DNA from: JACCYX01 sp964610045
Lineage (GTDB): Bacteria; Chloroflexota; Chloroflexia; Thermomicrobiales; UBA6265
Direction of reading: 5' to 3'
DNA: 64,000 nt
NCBI GenBank assembly: GCA_964610045.1
Contig: CAZSUN010000001.1
Coordinates: 1-64,000 of the forward strand
The first letter of the stretch is position 1, and each line of letters begins with the position of its first letter. Both the position numbers and the translations under genes were made by a program. Of this stretch, positions 1 to 9,021 are shown piece by piece. A model generated the notes under the pieces. It worked only from the letters and a program-made list of their open reading frames with translations. It made no database searches and had not been told where the DNA came from.

Positions 1-956
<956 letters not shown>

Positions 957-1036
957 CCAGCCATGCCGAACCGGGAGGGCCGCCATCGCGCGCCCTCCCC
1001 GGCCCCATGGCCGGTCGGTAGCAAGGAGACGCCGCG

Positions 1037-1471
1037 ATGGCCAAACTGACCGTCGAGATCATTACCGGCGAGCGCATCGTCTATTCGCAGGACGATGTGG
1101 ATCTCGTCTCGATCCCGGGCGCTGAGGGAACACTCGGTGTGCTGCCGGGTCACGCCAAGCTGATCAGCATCCTGTCACTCGGTGAGTTGAAGATCGTGCG
1201 CGGTGGCGCGGAAGATTTCTTCGCGGTGTTCGGCGGCTTCGTCGAGATCGCCGACAACCGCGTCATCATCCTCGCCGACACCGCCGAGCGGGCCGGTGAG
1301 ATCGACATCCAGCGGGCAGCCGATGCGCGCACCCGCGCCGAGTCGGCCCTACGCAACCGGCAGGAAGTCGCCGACCTGGCGGAGGTCGAAGCGGCCATGC
1401 GCCGTGCCGCCATCCGCGAACGGATCGGCCAGCGCCGTCGCGGCCGCTCGACCACCGGCACGGGCACGTAA
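1037..1471 (+). CDS. atpC: F1Fo ATP synthase subunit epsilon
   Basis: Epsilon subunit of the F1 central stalk; it couples rotation to catalysis and can inhibit ATP hydrolysis. It has 144 residues. The N-terminal beta-sandwich carries the family pattern TVEIITGERIVYS...SIPGAEGTLGVLPGHAKLIS, and the C-terminal third is a charged two-helix arm (residues about 90-135) ending in an Arg-rich tail. The ATG is preceded by AAGGAG at about 1023-1028 with 8-nt spacing. The 80-bp gap after atpD holds a short hairpin (about 974-1000, GGGAGGGC with GCCCTCCC). It is the last gene of the atp operon, followed by a strong terminator. Confidence 0.95.
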   Translation: MAKLTVEIITGERIVYSQDDVDLVSIPGAEGTLGVLPGHAKLISILSLGELKIVRGGAEDFFAVFGGFVEIADNRVIILADTAERAGEIDIQRAADARTRAESALRNRQEVADLAEVEAAMRRAAIRERIGQRRRGRSTTGTGT

Positions 1472-1509
1472 TCGCGTTGATCATATCGAACGCATGTCAC
1501 GAACGCAGC

Positions 1510-1545
1510 AGGGCCCGGTCCATAGACCGGGCCCTGACTTTTGGG
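1510..1545 (+). terminator. Rho-independent terminator of the atp operon
   Basis: A perfect 11-bp GC-rich stem (1510-1520 with 1525-1535, loop CATA) is followed by GACTTTTGG. It lies 38 bp after the atpC stop, so it is the likely end of the atp transcript. Confidence 0.85.
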
Positions 1546-1582
1546 CTCTGGTAGTGGCGGACACAAGGTCCGCCTCGCGGAC

Positions 1583-1641
1583 GGTATACACACCTCTCGA
1601 CGAAGAGGGCGATGATGCAAAGGCACTGGCGTGTATACACG
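1583..1641. promoter_or_regulatory. Palindromic operators upstream of tacA-tacT
   Basis: A perfect 12-bp palindrome CGTGTATACACG sits at 1630-1641, and a partial copy GGTATACACACC lies 47 bp upstream at 1583-1594. The full copy directly abuts the predicted -35 box. Ribbon-helix-helix antitoxins of the TacA/DUF1778 type autoregulate by binding such palindromes, so these are predicted operators for the downstream pair. The assignment is inference from position and symmetry. Confidence 0.6.
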
Positions 1642-1646
1642 TCGTG

Positions 1647-1675
1647 TAGACAGAATGGCGGTTCTTGAGTACACT
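1647..1675 (+). promoter_or_regulatory. Predicted sigma-70-type promoter for tacA-tacT
   Basis: TAGACA (1647-1652), a 17-nt spacer and TACACT (1670-1675) lie 48 bp before the antitoxin ATG. They immediately follow the palindrome at 1630-1641, so an occupied operator would cover the -35 box. Confidence 0.5.
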
Positions 1676-1722
1676 GACCATAAGCAGACAGTTCTGCGCC
1701 TGCTTTCCGATGGAGCACCGTC

Positions 1723-2007
1723 ATGGCAACTGTGGCTAATCCAAACACAAAAGACACCACCTTCAATATACGGACAAGCCAGCGAGACCTCGCGGTGATC
1801 GACCGGGCCGCCGCCGTTCTGGGCAAGACCAGAACGGACTTCGTGCTGGAAGCCAGCCGCCACGAAGCCGAGGACATTCTGCTCAGCCGTGTCTTCTTCG
1901 CCGTGGACGATGAAGCCTACGCGGACTTCGTCAAACTTCTGGATGAGCCCGTGCCGTCCACCGGCAAACTGCGCAAGCTCCTTCACACTCCAGTCCCCTG
2001 GGAATGA
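1723..2007 (+). CDS. TacA-like (DUF1778) ribbon-helix-helix antitoxin
   Basis: Antitoxin of a type II toxin-antitoxin pair, 94 residues. The N-terminal half, with FNIRTSQRDLAVIDRAAAVLG and KTRTDFVLEASRHEAED, is the DUF1778 ribbon-helix-helix DNA-binding core. The C-terminal tail (VDDEAYADFVKLLDEP) is the part that wraps and neutralises the acetyltransferase toxin in TacA homologues. Its stop overlaps the toxin ATG by 4 bp, so the two are translationally coupled. The first 40 codons are clearly richer in A and T than neighbouring genes, which suggests horizontal acquisition. It probably autoregulates through the palindromes at 1583-1641. Confidence 0.88.
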   Translation: MATVANPNTKDTTFNIRTSQRDLAVIDRAAAVLGKTRTDFVLEASRHEAEDILLSRVFFAVDDEAYADFVKLLDEPVPSTGKLRKLLHTPVPWE

Positions 2008-2513
2008 CGCAGGCGCCCCTCACCCCACCGACCTCGATTACTGAAGAGCACAACCTCGAGCCGTTCGACTGCGGGGAGGAATCCCTCAACTACTGGCTCA
2101 AGGAACGCGCCCTGAAGAGCGAAGTTTCTCACTCCGCCAAGACCTACGTGGTTTGTGAAGGGAATGTGGTTGTCGGCTACTATTGCCTGGCGAGTGGGGC
2201 CATCGAGCGCGCGGGAGCGGCCAAGCCCTTGCAGCGCAACATGCCCGATCCCATTCCGGTCATGATCCTGGGGCGCCTGGCGATCGATCAGAACATCCAG
2301 GGGAAAGGTATCGGTCAGGCGCTGTTGCGGGACGCCACCCTACGAACACTCGCAGTATCCGAGCATGTCGGGGTCGTCGCCTTGCTGGCGCACGCGCTCA
2401 ATGAAGACGCCAAGCGCTTTTACCTGCGCTACGAGTTCCTCGAGAGTCCGCTGGATCCGCTCACGGTGATGCTGCCGGTCAGGAAGATTCGTCAGGAAAT
2501 CGCCGGCAGTTGA
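2004..2513 (+). CDS. TacT-like GNAT acetyltransferase toxin
   Basis: GNAT-fold toxin of 169 residues. Known TacT-family toxins acetylate the amino group of the amino acid on charged tRNAs and so block translation. The acetyl-CoA binding segment is seen in LGRLAIDQNIQGKGIGQALL (residues about 88-107), with the V/I-x-x-x-G-x-G pattern. The C-terminal YLRYEFLESPLDP places a Tyr where the family has its catalytic Tyr. The N-terminal EPFDCGEESLNYWLK is also typical of the family. It starts inside the antitoxin gene (ATGA overlap at 2004-2007). Substrate tRNA specificity cannot be read from the sequence. Confidence 0.88.
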   Translation: MTQAPLTPPTSITEEHNLEPFDCGEESLNYWLKERALKSEVSHSAKTYVVCEGNVVVGYYCLASGAIERAGAAKPLQRNMPDPIPVMILGRLAIDQNIQGKGIGQALLRDATLRTLAVSEHVGVVALLAHALNEDAKRFYLRYEFLESPLDPLTVMLPVRKIRQEIAGS

Positions 2514-3116
2514 GGCGGAGACGTCTATTGGCGAAAGACATAGACGAGAGATCTGTCTCGAAGTCCCCTACCCGGAACAGCGGCAAACCAGGAGATCGCC
2601 ATAGCAGCTGACCAGCTGCAGCCGACCGTCACAAGGACGGCCACCACGTTGTGCCTGCCCTGGATGTGCTCGTCGTGGATGTCCCGCCAAACCTCGACTC
2701 CTGTCATCGGTCGTTGGCACCTCGCCGATACGGCATCGCGGCCGCTTGACCACCGGGACCGGAACCTGGCGCATTTCGCGGCGGCGATCCGAGCTGGTCC
2801 TGAGGCGAAGCCGAAGGCAGTGCAGCGAGGCTTCGCCCAACGGGATCAACACTCTCTCGACCGGGCACCTGATCCAGGCGCCCGGTCGTTTCGTGTCCGG
2901 GTATACTCGCGACTGACGTGTACGTTCGCGTGCCGATCTCCTCGAATGCTCGGTCCGCCCTCGTTGCCGCGGCTGACCTGGCATTCCGAGCTTGCGTGGA
3001 ATCTTTTTGTTCCGGATGAGGCGCGCCACGGTGTGCAGTCGGATTTCTCGCTGCACTCGAATAGACAGGAATGGCCGTCGACTCTTTCATCCTTCGACTT
3101 CCGGAGACACTGCACC
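2514..3116. other. 603-bp intergenic region before murA
   Basis: No convincing gene. Two small hairpins follow the toxin gene (CGTCTAT/ATAGACG at 2522-2546 and a CGAGA/TCTCG hairpin just after). A dispersed repeat lies at 2791-2827. TATACT at 2902-2907 could be the -10 box of a murA promoter, but no good -35 is seen 17 bp upstream. A 60-codon minus-strand reading frame (2525-2707) has one hydrophobic stretch but no supporting signal. Confidence 0.5.
2791..2827. repeat. Dispersed 30-nt intergenic repeat, copy 1
   Basis: The unit GAGCTGGTCCTGAGGCGAAG continued to 2827 matches 16962-16998 with one mismatch over 30 nt, after which the copies stay loosely similar (TGCAGCG against CGGAGCG). Both copies are intergenic and on the same strand. 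Confidence 0.75.
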
Positions 3117-4457
3117 ATGACCAACGCCGTCGAAGTACCTGCCACGTCCACCAACCAATCTGCGGGTGAACGCCTGCTCCGCATCCGTGGTGGGAATATC
3201 CTGCGCGGAACGGTCGAAATCAGCGGAGCGAAGAACGCCGCTCTCAAGGCGCTGGCGGCGTCGCTGCTCACCAATGAGGAAGTGGTGCTGCACAACGTCC
3301 CGATGATCGCCGACGTGGTCTCGATGGCGGACCTGCTCCGGGCATTTGGCGCAACCGTCGAGATCGACCGTGTACGCGAAAAGGTCACGATCCGGGCCAC
3401 CGAAATCGTGACCACCGAAGCGGATCCCTCGTTGTTCAAGGCGACACGGGCTTCGGTCGTGGTGACCGGGCCAATGCTGGCCCGGGCCGGGGCGATTTCC
3501 TTTGCGATGCCGGGAGGCGATCGCATTGGCAAGCGTCCAATCGACATGCACCTGCGGGGATTCCAGCGGATGGGCACGACGATCGAGCATACCGAGACCG
3601 GGATCGTGGCGCGGGCGGATGGTCTCAAGGGCGCCAGGATCTACATGGATTACCCGAGTCATACCGGGACCGAAGCGATCCTGATGGCAAGCACCCTGGC
3701 TGCCGGCACGACGGTCATCGTCAACGCGTCGATGGAGCCGGAAATCGTCTGGCTCGGCACCATGCTGAACCGGATGGGCGCGCGGATCGCAGGCCTGGGA
3801 ACGCCGATCCTGACCATCGACGGTGTCGAGCGCCTGTACGGGGTGTCGGAATTCGTGATACCGGACCGGTTGGAAGCTGCGACCTACGCGATCGCAGCCG
3901 TGATGACCGGCGGGGAAATCACCCTCGATGGGGTTCACGAACCGCACATGCTCCCGATCACCGAAAAATTGCTTGAGGCCGGGGCCGATGTCTGGTCGCG
4001 CGACGACAGGATGCTGGTTCGCGCGGGCCGGACGTTGCAGGCGGTCGATATCCAGACCCTGCCGTTCCCCGGATTCCCAACCGATTCGCAGTCGACCTTC
4101 GTGCCGTTGCTCACGCAGGCTGAAGGCATTGCGATCGTCCACGAACGGGTCTACGAAGACCGCTTGCGCTATACGGACGAACTGAACCGGATGGGGGCTG
4201 ATATCCGGGTCCAGCGTTGGGGAGATCAGGGCGAGTTCCGGGCGACTTCCGCCGAAATCCACGGACCGACCAGGCTCCATGGCGCGCGTGTGACCGCGCT
4301 CGACATCCGGTCGGCGGTGAGCGTGGTGCTCGCCGGGTTGGTTGCAGAAGGGGTCACCGAAATGGACGAGGTCTATCACATCGATCGTGGCTACGCCGAT
4401 TTCGTCGTGAAAATGAATGCACTCGGCGCCGATATCGTGGATACGATCGACGCCTGA
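3117..4457 (+). CDS. murA: UDP-N-acetylglucosamine 1-carboxyvinyltransferase, Cys-to-Asp active-site form
   Basis: Transfers enolpyruvate from PEP to UDP-GlcNAc, the first committed step of peptidoglycan synthesis, in the cytoplasm. It has 446 residues and two inverted alpha/beta domains. Visible motifs are GAKNAALKALAAS (residues about 38-50, the UDP-GlcNAc/PEP-binding Lys-Asn), RPIDMHLRGF, EPEIVWLG, PDRLEAATYA and the C-terminal RSAVSVVLAGLVAEG...YHIDRGY. The loop that carries the fosfomycin-reactive Cys115 in E. coli reads MPGGDRIGKRP here, with Asp135. The Cys-to-Asp exchange is known in naturally fosfomycin-resistant MurA enzymes. The frame is open upstream to 2649, but similarity begins just after the ATG at 3117. 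Confidence 0.96.
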   Translation: MTNAVEVPATSTNQSAGERLLRIRGGNILRGTVEISGAKNAALKALAASLLTNEEVVLHNVPMIADVVSMADLLRAFGATVEIDRVREKVTIRATEIVTTEADPSLFKATRASVVVTGPMLARAGAISFAMPGGDRIGKRPIDMHLRGFQRMGTTIEHTETGIVARADGLKGARIYMDYPSHTGTEAILMASTLAAGTTVIVNASMEPEIVWLGTMLNRMGARIAGLGTPILTIDGVERLYGVSEFVIPDRLEAATYAIAAVMTGGEITLDGVHEPHMLPITEKLLEAGADVWSRDDRMLVRAGRTLQAVDIQTLPFPGFPTDSQSTFVPLLTQAEGIAIVHERVYEDRLRYTDELNRMGADIRVQRWGDQGEFRATSAEIHGPTRLHGARVTALDIRSAVSVVLAGLVAEGVTEMDEVYHIDRGYADFVVKMNALGADIVDTIDA

Positions 4458-4475
4458 CTCCAGTGCCGGATGCTC

Positions 4476-4575
4476 NNNNNNNNNNNNNNNNNNNNNNNNN
4501 NNNNNNNNNNNNNNNNNNNNNNNNNNNNNNNNNNNNNNNNNNNNNNNNNNNNNNNNNNNNNNNNNNNNNNNNNNN
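4476..4575. other. Assembly gap (100 N)
   Basis: A run of exactly 100 N, the usual placeholder for a scaffold join of unknown true length. It begins 18 bp after murA stops. Any small gene or terminator here is invisible, and adjacency of murA to the next gene is not assured. Confidence 0.98.
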
Positions 4576-4900
4576 CGGCATTCTCATCCAACCTGCGAAC
4601 CCCATGACCTCATTTGTCGAGGAGAACCAGCGAGTTGGCAGGTGATTGTGTGTCCTCCCATCGACGGACCCACGACTCCTGGACTGACGTGTGATACCAA
4701 CTCCGGGTGATCAGGAGAGCAGTCGTAGGGCCGACCACAAGGTTTACCCGAAGTCGGTATGACGTCAGCGGCAATGCCTTCCCGGTGCGGTACAGCGAGG
4801 CGCAGGAACGTTCACATGGTGTTCGTACATTCGCGGCGCAGTGTGCTATACATGGTCAGGTGCTGCGGGGCAGCCACGGTGTGCGAAGGACTGGCAGGAC
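4576..4900. other. Non-coding stretch before the receiver gene
   Basis: No supportable gene. A GTAGGGCCGACC segment at about 4724 resembles the start of the GTAGGG palindromic repeats found elsewhere. TATACA at 4847-4852 could be a -10 box for the gene that starts at 4901, but the -35 region is poor. Confidence 0.4.
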
Positions 4901-5284
4901 GTGGGATCACGGATACTCGTTGTTGAGGATCAGCAGGATGTGGCGGAGTTGATCCAGGTCGTCCTCCGGGGCGAAGGTCACACCGTTGCCATCGCGAAGG
5001 ATGGCGCGCAGGGCCTGATGCTCTCCCGCGACTGGGACCCCGACCTGATCCTGATGGACATCATGCTCCCCGGCGTCGATGGCGGCACCCTGATATCCCG
5101 CCTCCGCCAGGAGTCCGAGACGTCGAGCCTGCCGATCATTGCGATGTCCGCCAGCCGCACCCTTCGCGATCGCTCCGAAGAACTCGAAGCCGACGCGCTC
5201 CTCTCCAAACCATTCGATGTCGACGCCCTGCTCGTGCAGGTGCAGTTCCTCCTTGCCCGCGGCCGGGTTGAAGCCGAGTCGTGA
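4901..5284 (+). CDS. Single-domain response regulator (receiver only)
   Basis: CheY-like receiver of 127 residues without an output domain. The acidic pair is VVEDQ (Glu9-Asp10), the phospho-acceptor is Asp53 in LILMDIMLPG, the Ser of MSAS is the switch residue, and LSKPF supplies the conserved Lys near position 104. The GTG at 4901 is chosen because the receiver fold (RILVVED) starts three codons later; upstream codons in the frame do not look coding. Its stop overlaps the GTG of the following glycosyltransferase by 4 bp, so the two are coupled. No histidine kinase lies nearby, so its partner is unknown. It may act by protein-protein contact. Confidence 0.88.
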   Translation: MGSRILVVEDQQDVAELIQVVLRGEGHTVAIAKDGAQGLMLSRDWDPDLILMDIMLPGVDGGTLISRLRQESETSSLPIIAMSASRTLRDRSEELEADALLSKPFDVDALLVQVQFLLARGRVEAES

Positions 5285-6015
5285 CCCTCGCGCCGGACCA
5301 GGTGATCGTTGTAATCCCGACGTACAACGAACGTGAGAACATCGCAGGTATCGTGGGTGATGTCCTTGCGCTCGGTGATCGGTATCGCGTCCTGGTGGTT
5401 GACGACAACTCTCCGGACGGCACGGCATCGATCGTGCGCGATCTCGCCACGCAGTATCCCGCGCGGGTTGAGCTCCTGCTCCGCACCGCCAAGCAGGGTA
5501 TAGGCCGGGCGTATGTGGCCGGTTTCAGGCACGCGCTCGCACAGAATTTCCCGATCATCGCCCAAATGGATGCCGACCATTCGCACCAGCCGGCGGACCT
5601 GGCGACGATGGTGGCGGCGATCGAGGGCAACGACCTTGTGCTCGCCAGCCGGTATGTGGAGGGTGGCCGCACCATTGGCTGGCCGTGGCATCGAAAGCTG
5701 ATCAGCCGGGCGGGCGGGATCTACGCCGGGCTCATTCTCGGCGTTCCGGTGCGGGATCTGACGGGTGGGTTCAAGGTTTGGCGCCGCGAGACGCTCGAGC
5801 ACATCGAACTGGAATCGATCCACGCGGACGGATACAGCTTCCAGATCGAGACAACCTACCGCGCGATTCAGACGCACGCCCGGTACGTTCAGATACCGAT
5901 CACCTTCATCGACCGGGTCGCGGGAAAGAGCAAATTGTCGCGCCGCGTGGTGATCGAAGCGATGTTCATCCCGTGGGACTTGCGGTTGCGGCACATGTTC
6001 AACCGTCCCTGGTGA
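5281..6015 (+). CDS. Polyprenol-phosphate mannosyl/glycosyltransferase, GT2 (Dpm1-like)
   Basis: Cytoplasmic-face GT2 enzyme of 244 residues, close to polyprenol monophosphomannose synthases that move a sugar from GDP-mannose to undecaprenyl or dolichyl phosphate. Motifs are VVIPTYNERENI (nucleotide-sugar site), VVDDNSPDGT, QMDADHSHQP with the metal-binding DAD, and VRDLTGGFKVW (acceptor loop). There are no C-terminal membrane segments, so it is the soluble type. The GTG start overlaps the receiver stop. The real donor sugar cannot be told from sequence alone. Confidence 0.88.
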   Translation: MTLAPDQVIVVIPTYNERENIAGIVGDVLALGDRYRVLVVDDNSPDGTASIVRDLATQYPARVELLLRTAKQGIGRAYVAGFRHALAQNFPIIAQMDADHSHQPADLATMVAAIEGNDLVLASRYVEGGRTIGWPWHRKLISRAGGIYAGLILGVPVRDLTGGFKVWRRETLEHIELESIHADGYSFQIETTYRAIQTHARYVQIPITFIDRVAGKSKLSRRVVIEAMFIPWDLRLRHMFNRPW

Positions 6016-6118
6016 AAGCGGCCATCCTGTCCCCGGAAAAGCGGACAGAATTTGCCAGTCCGACCGGGTAGGATACCGGCATCGCGTATTTGCCGACCCA
6101 TCCAGCGATGAGTAATCC

Positions 6119-7402
6119 ATGCCCCAGACCGGAAACCGGGCGACCGTCGATGTTGCCTTGACAAGAGACGAAGCTCGATGGATTGCCGTCACCGCCGCGA
6201 GGCTCGCGCGTCGTCCCTTCCGGCGCCGCGCAACTGCCAGTGATGTGCTCGACATGGTTCGCTACCTGCGTATCGTGCAGCTCGATACGATCAGTGTGGT
6301 CTCCCGTTCACACGAAACCGTGCTGTGGAGCCGCCTCGGACCATACGACCTGTCGATTTGGCCGGCACTCTACGACCCGGCCGGCGCCCTGTCTGAACAC
6401 TTTGCCCACGTTGCCGCGATCATACCCCGTGAAGACCTGCACCTGATGCGCCCCGTGATGGAGCGCTACCGGGTCGATACCTCGCCAACCGGGCTACCGC
6501 GTTACCACGCAAGCCCGGAGAACCGCGCGGTGATGGATGGAGTCCTTGCCTATATCGAGGCGAACGGGCCAACGGCTTCGCGGCACTTCGAGCGGCTCGA
6601 CGGTGAACCCGCCGCGAATCCGTGGGCGTGGCATGGCGCCAAGCCGGAACGCGAAGCACTGGAGGCACTCTGGATTCGCGGTGAAACCGCACTTTGGCAG
6701 CGGGACAAGGGGTTCGGGCGTACCTTCGACCTGATGGACCGAGTTTTGCCGGGGTTCTGGCAAACGGAGGCGATGCCGGTTGACGAGGTGCATCGAACCT
6801 ACCTGCGCACCGCGATGAAGGTGTTGGGTGTGTCCACCACGCAATGGGCGGCGGACTACTATCGCAGCAACACCCCTCATGTCCCCGCGATCAGGGTGCG
6901 CGCCATCCTTGATGAGTTGGTGGCAACGGGGGAGCTCGTCAGGGTCAGCGTGCCGGGGATTGACGCCCCGATGTGGCTGGATGCGCGGTACCTTCCGCTG
7001 CTGGACGAATTGCGCGCGGGTCGTGCCCGTCCGTCGCTGACCACATTGCTGTCGCCGTTCGACAATCTCGTGTGGAATCGCGACCGCGACGAGCGCCTGT
7101 TCGACTTTCACTATCGCATCGAGGTGTATACGCCAGCCCCGAAACGGGTCTTCGGCTACTACTCCATGCCAATCCTTCATCGCGGAAAGGTGGTGGGCCG
7201 GCTCGATCCGTCGTACAGCCGAAAGGAGCGGGTGCTGACGATCAAAGCGCTCCATCTCGAACCGTGGGTACGACCGAACGAATCGCTGGCACGGTCGATT
7301 TCCGGCGCGCTCGACGATCTCACGACCTTCCTCGGCGGCGAGCCAGGGTCGTGGGTGTTGCTTGCGGCGAACCCTCCACAGATACTGCCGCTCATGCAGT
7401 AG
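6119..7402 (+). CDS. YcaQ/AlkX-type winged-helix DNA glycosylase
   Basis: A 427-residue HTH_42-family protein. Bacterial YcaQ removes alkylated or crosslinked purines from DNA and starts interstrand crosslink repair. The N-terminal winged helix covers residues about 10-60. The Q-phi-D catalytic motif of the YcaQ subgroup is present as QLD (54-56) in IVQLDTISVV; the sister AlkZ group has Q-phi-Q. Further family signatures are HAAxI-like HVAAIIP (about 97-103), a Trp-rich helix with WIRGETALWQRDKGFGRTFDL, and the C-terminal SPFDNLVWNRDR followed by the family-typical GYYSMPILHRGKVVGRLDP. It stands alone, 103 bp after the GT2 gene. Confidence 0.88.
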   Translation: MPQTGNRATVDVALTRDEARWIAVTAARLARRPFRRRATASDVLDMVRYLRIVQLDTISVVSRSHETVLWSRLGPYDLSIWPALYDPAGALSEHFAHVAAIIPREDLHLMRPVMERYRVDTSPTGLPRYHASPENRAVMDGVLAYIEANGPTASRHFERLDGEPAANPWAWHGAKPEREALEALWIRGETALWQRDKGFGRTFDLMDRVLPGFWQTEAMPVDEVHRTYLRTAMKVLGVSTTQWAADYYRSNTPHVPAIRVRAILDELVATGELVRVSVPGIDAPMWLDARYLPLLDELRAGRARPSLTTLLSPFDNLVWNRDRDERLFDFHYRIEVYTPAPKRVFGYYSMPILHRGKVVGRLDPSYSRKERVLTIKALHLEPWVRPNESLARSISGALDDLTTFLGGEPGSWVLLAANPPQILPLMQ

Positions 7403-7501
7403 ATCGGTTTCGTTGTGTCGATGACCGTTGTGGACTTGAAGCGGTGGGCTGGACAGGGCCCGCCCTGCCAGGCTCGCAGGTTCAGGGGTGGAGGGTGGGG
7501 A

Positions 7502-8971
7502 ATGCAGGGCCAGTCAGACCGGGATGCCATCACCGCGCGGAATGCGGCAGGACCATTTGCCGCCACGTGGGAAGGGTTGGCCGGGTATCAGGTGCCCGAG
7601 TGGTATCTGGATGGCAAGTTTGGAATATTCATTCACTGGGGATTGTACGCAGTCCCTGCCTTCGCCAACGAGTGGTACCCGCGACACATGTACCAACCGG
7701 GTCACGCCGTGTTCGAACATCACCGTGCCACCTACGGCGACCAGTCGGTGTTTGGGTACAAGGACTTCATTCCCGACTTCACAGCCGCCAGGTTCGATCC
7801 CGATGAATGGGCGGCGTTATTCAGGCGGGCTGGCGCGCAGTTCGTGATCCCGACCGCCGAACATCACGACGGCTTCCCTTTGTACGACTCGGATCGGACC
7901 GAATGGAACGCGGCGCGCATGGGGCCGAAGCGCGACCTGATCGGCGATCTCGCCGCGGCGGTGCGCCGGGAAAGCATGGTCTTCGGCGTCTCCAGCCACC
8001 GCGCCGAGCACTGGTGGTTCATGGATGGCGGCATGGGCTTCCCCAGCGATGTGCAGGATCCACGCTACTCGGGTCTCTACGGCCCTGCGCAGCCGGAGCA
8101 CATGCCACCGACCGACCAGTATCTCGAAGACTGGTTGCTGCGTTGTTGCGAGATCGTCGACAAGTACCAGCCACAGCTTTTCTGGTTCGACTGGTGGATC
8201 GAGCAACCGGTGTTCGCGCCCTACCTGCAGGAGTTCGCCGCGTATTACTACAACCGGGCAACGGACTGGCGGCGCGGAGTGGCGATCAACCACAAGTACA
8301 CATCGTTCCCACCAGGGACGGCGGTGTTCGATGTTGAACGCGGTCAATTGGCAGGAATTCGGGACGAATTCTGGCAGACCGATACGGCGGTAGCGAAGAA
8401 TTCGTGGGGGTATACCGAAGGAAACGACTACAAGGACGCCGGCGACATCATCGGCGACCTGGTCGATATCGTCAGCAAGAATGGCGCCCTGCTCCTCAAC
8501 ATCGGCCCGCGAGCGGACGGAACGATTCCGGACGAGGACCAGGCGATCCTGACCGCGATCGGTGACTGGCTGCGCGTGAACGGTGAGGCGATCTACGGCA
8601 CGCGCCCGTGGCACGTCTATGGCGAGGGTCCGACCTCGGTGGTCGAGGGGCCGTTTGCCGATACGAAACGCGAACGGTTTACCGCGCAGGATATTCGGTT
8701 CACAACTCGTGGCTACTTCCAGGATGGCAAGGTGCAGCCGTTGCTGTACGCAACCGCACTGGCGATCCCTGCCGACAGGTCGCTGCGCATTGCCTCGTTA
8801 GGCGCGGCGAGCGATGTCGAGACGATAGAAACAGTGACGTTGGTGACCGGTGGATGGAGAGATCGACCGCCATTGGCGTTTCGGCAAACAGGTGAGGTGC
8901 TGGAGGTCGATCTCCCGGCCGACTTGCCGTCCGACCATGCCGTGAGTGTGCGGATCACGTTCGCCGGGTGA
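7502..8971 (+). CDS. Alpha-L-fucosidase, GH29
   Basis: Retaining exoglycosidase of 489 residues that removes terminal alpha-L-fucose from oligosaccharides. The family core is clear: WYLDGKFGIFIHWGLYAVPAF near residue 40, EWYPRHMY, AEHHDGFPLYDS, the nucleophile Asp in FWFDWW (residue about 228), and SKNGALLLNIGPRADGTIP near 330. A C-terminal beta-sandwich of about 110 residues follows. The ATG at 7502 has a strong purine-rich site (GGAGGGTGGGGA) just before it. No signal peptide is visible, so the enzyme is probably cytoplasmic and acts on imported fuco-oligosaccharides. No other fucose gene is adjacent. Confidence 0.92.
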   Translation: MQGQSDRDAITARNAAGPFAATWEGLAGYQVPEWYLDGKFGIFIHWGLYAVPAFANEWYPRHMYQPGHAVFEHHRATYGDQSVFGYKDFIPDFTAARFDPDEWAALFRRAGAQFVIPTAEHHDGFPLYDSDRTEWNAARMGPKRDLIGDLAAAVRRESMVFGVSSHRAEHWWFMDGGMGFPSDVQDPRYSGLYGPAQPEHMPPTDQYLEDWLLRCCEIVDKYQPQLFWFDWWIEQPVFAPYLQEFAAYYYNRATDWRRGVAINHKYTSFPPGTAVFDVERGQLAGIRDEFWQTDTAVAKNSWGYTEGNDYKDAGDIIGDLVDIVSKNGALLLNIGPRADGTIPDEDQAILTAIGDWLRVNGEAIYGTRPWHVYGEGPTSVVEGPFADTKRERFTAQDIRFTTRGYFQDGKVQPLLYATALAIPADRSLRIASLGAASDVETIETVTLVTGGWRDRPPLAFRQTGEVLEVDLPADLPSDHAVSVRITFAG

Positions 8972-9021
8972 TGTCGTCCCGTAATTCATTCTCATGATTG
9001 AAGGCGGGGCTGCGGACCTCG

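Noticed and set aside
2525..2707. 60-codon minus-strand frame with a hydrophobic stretch
   Set aside because: No ribosome site, no homologue recognised, and it lies in a hairpin-rich spacer; could be chance.
2649..3116. 156-codon N-terminal extension of murA
   Set aside because: The extra sequence is Cys/Arg/Pro-rich, contains a dispersed repeat and has no ribosome site; MurA similarity begins just after the ATG at 3117.
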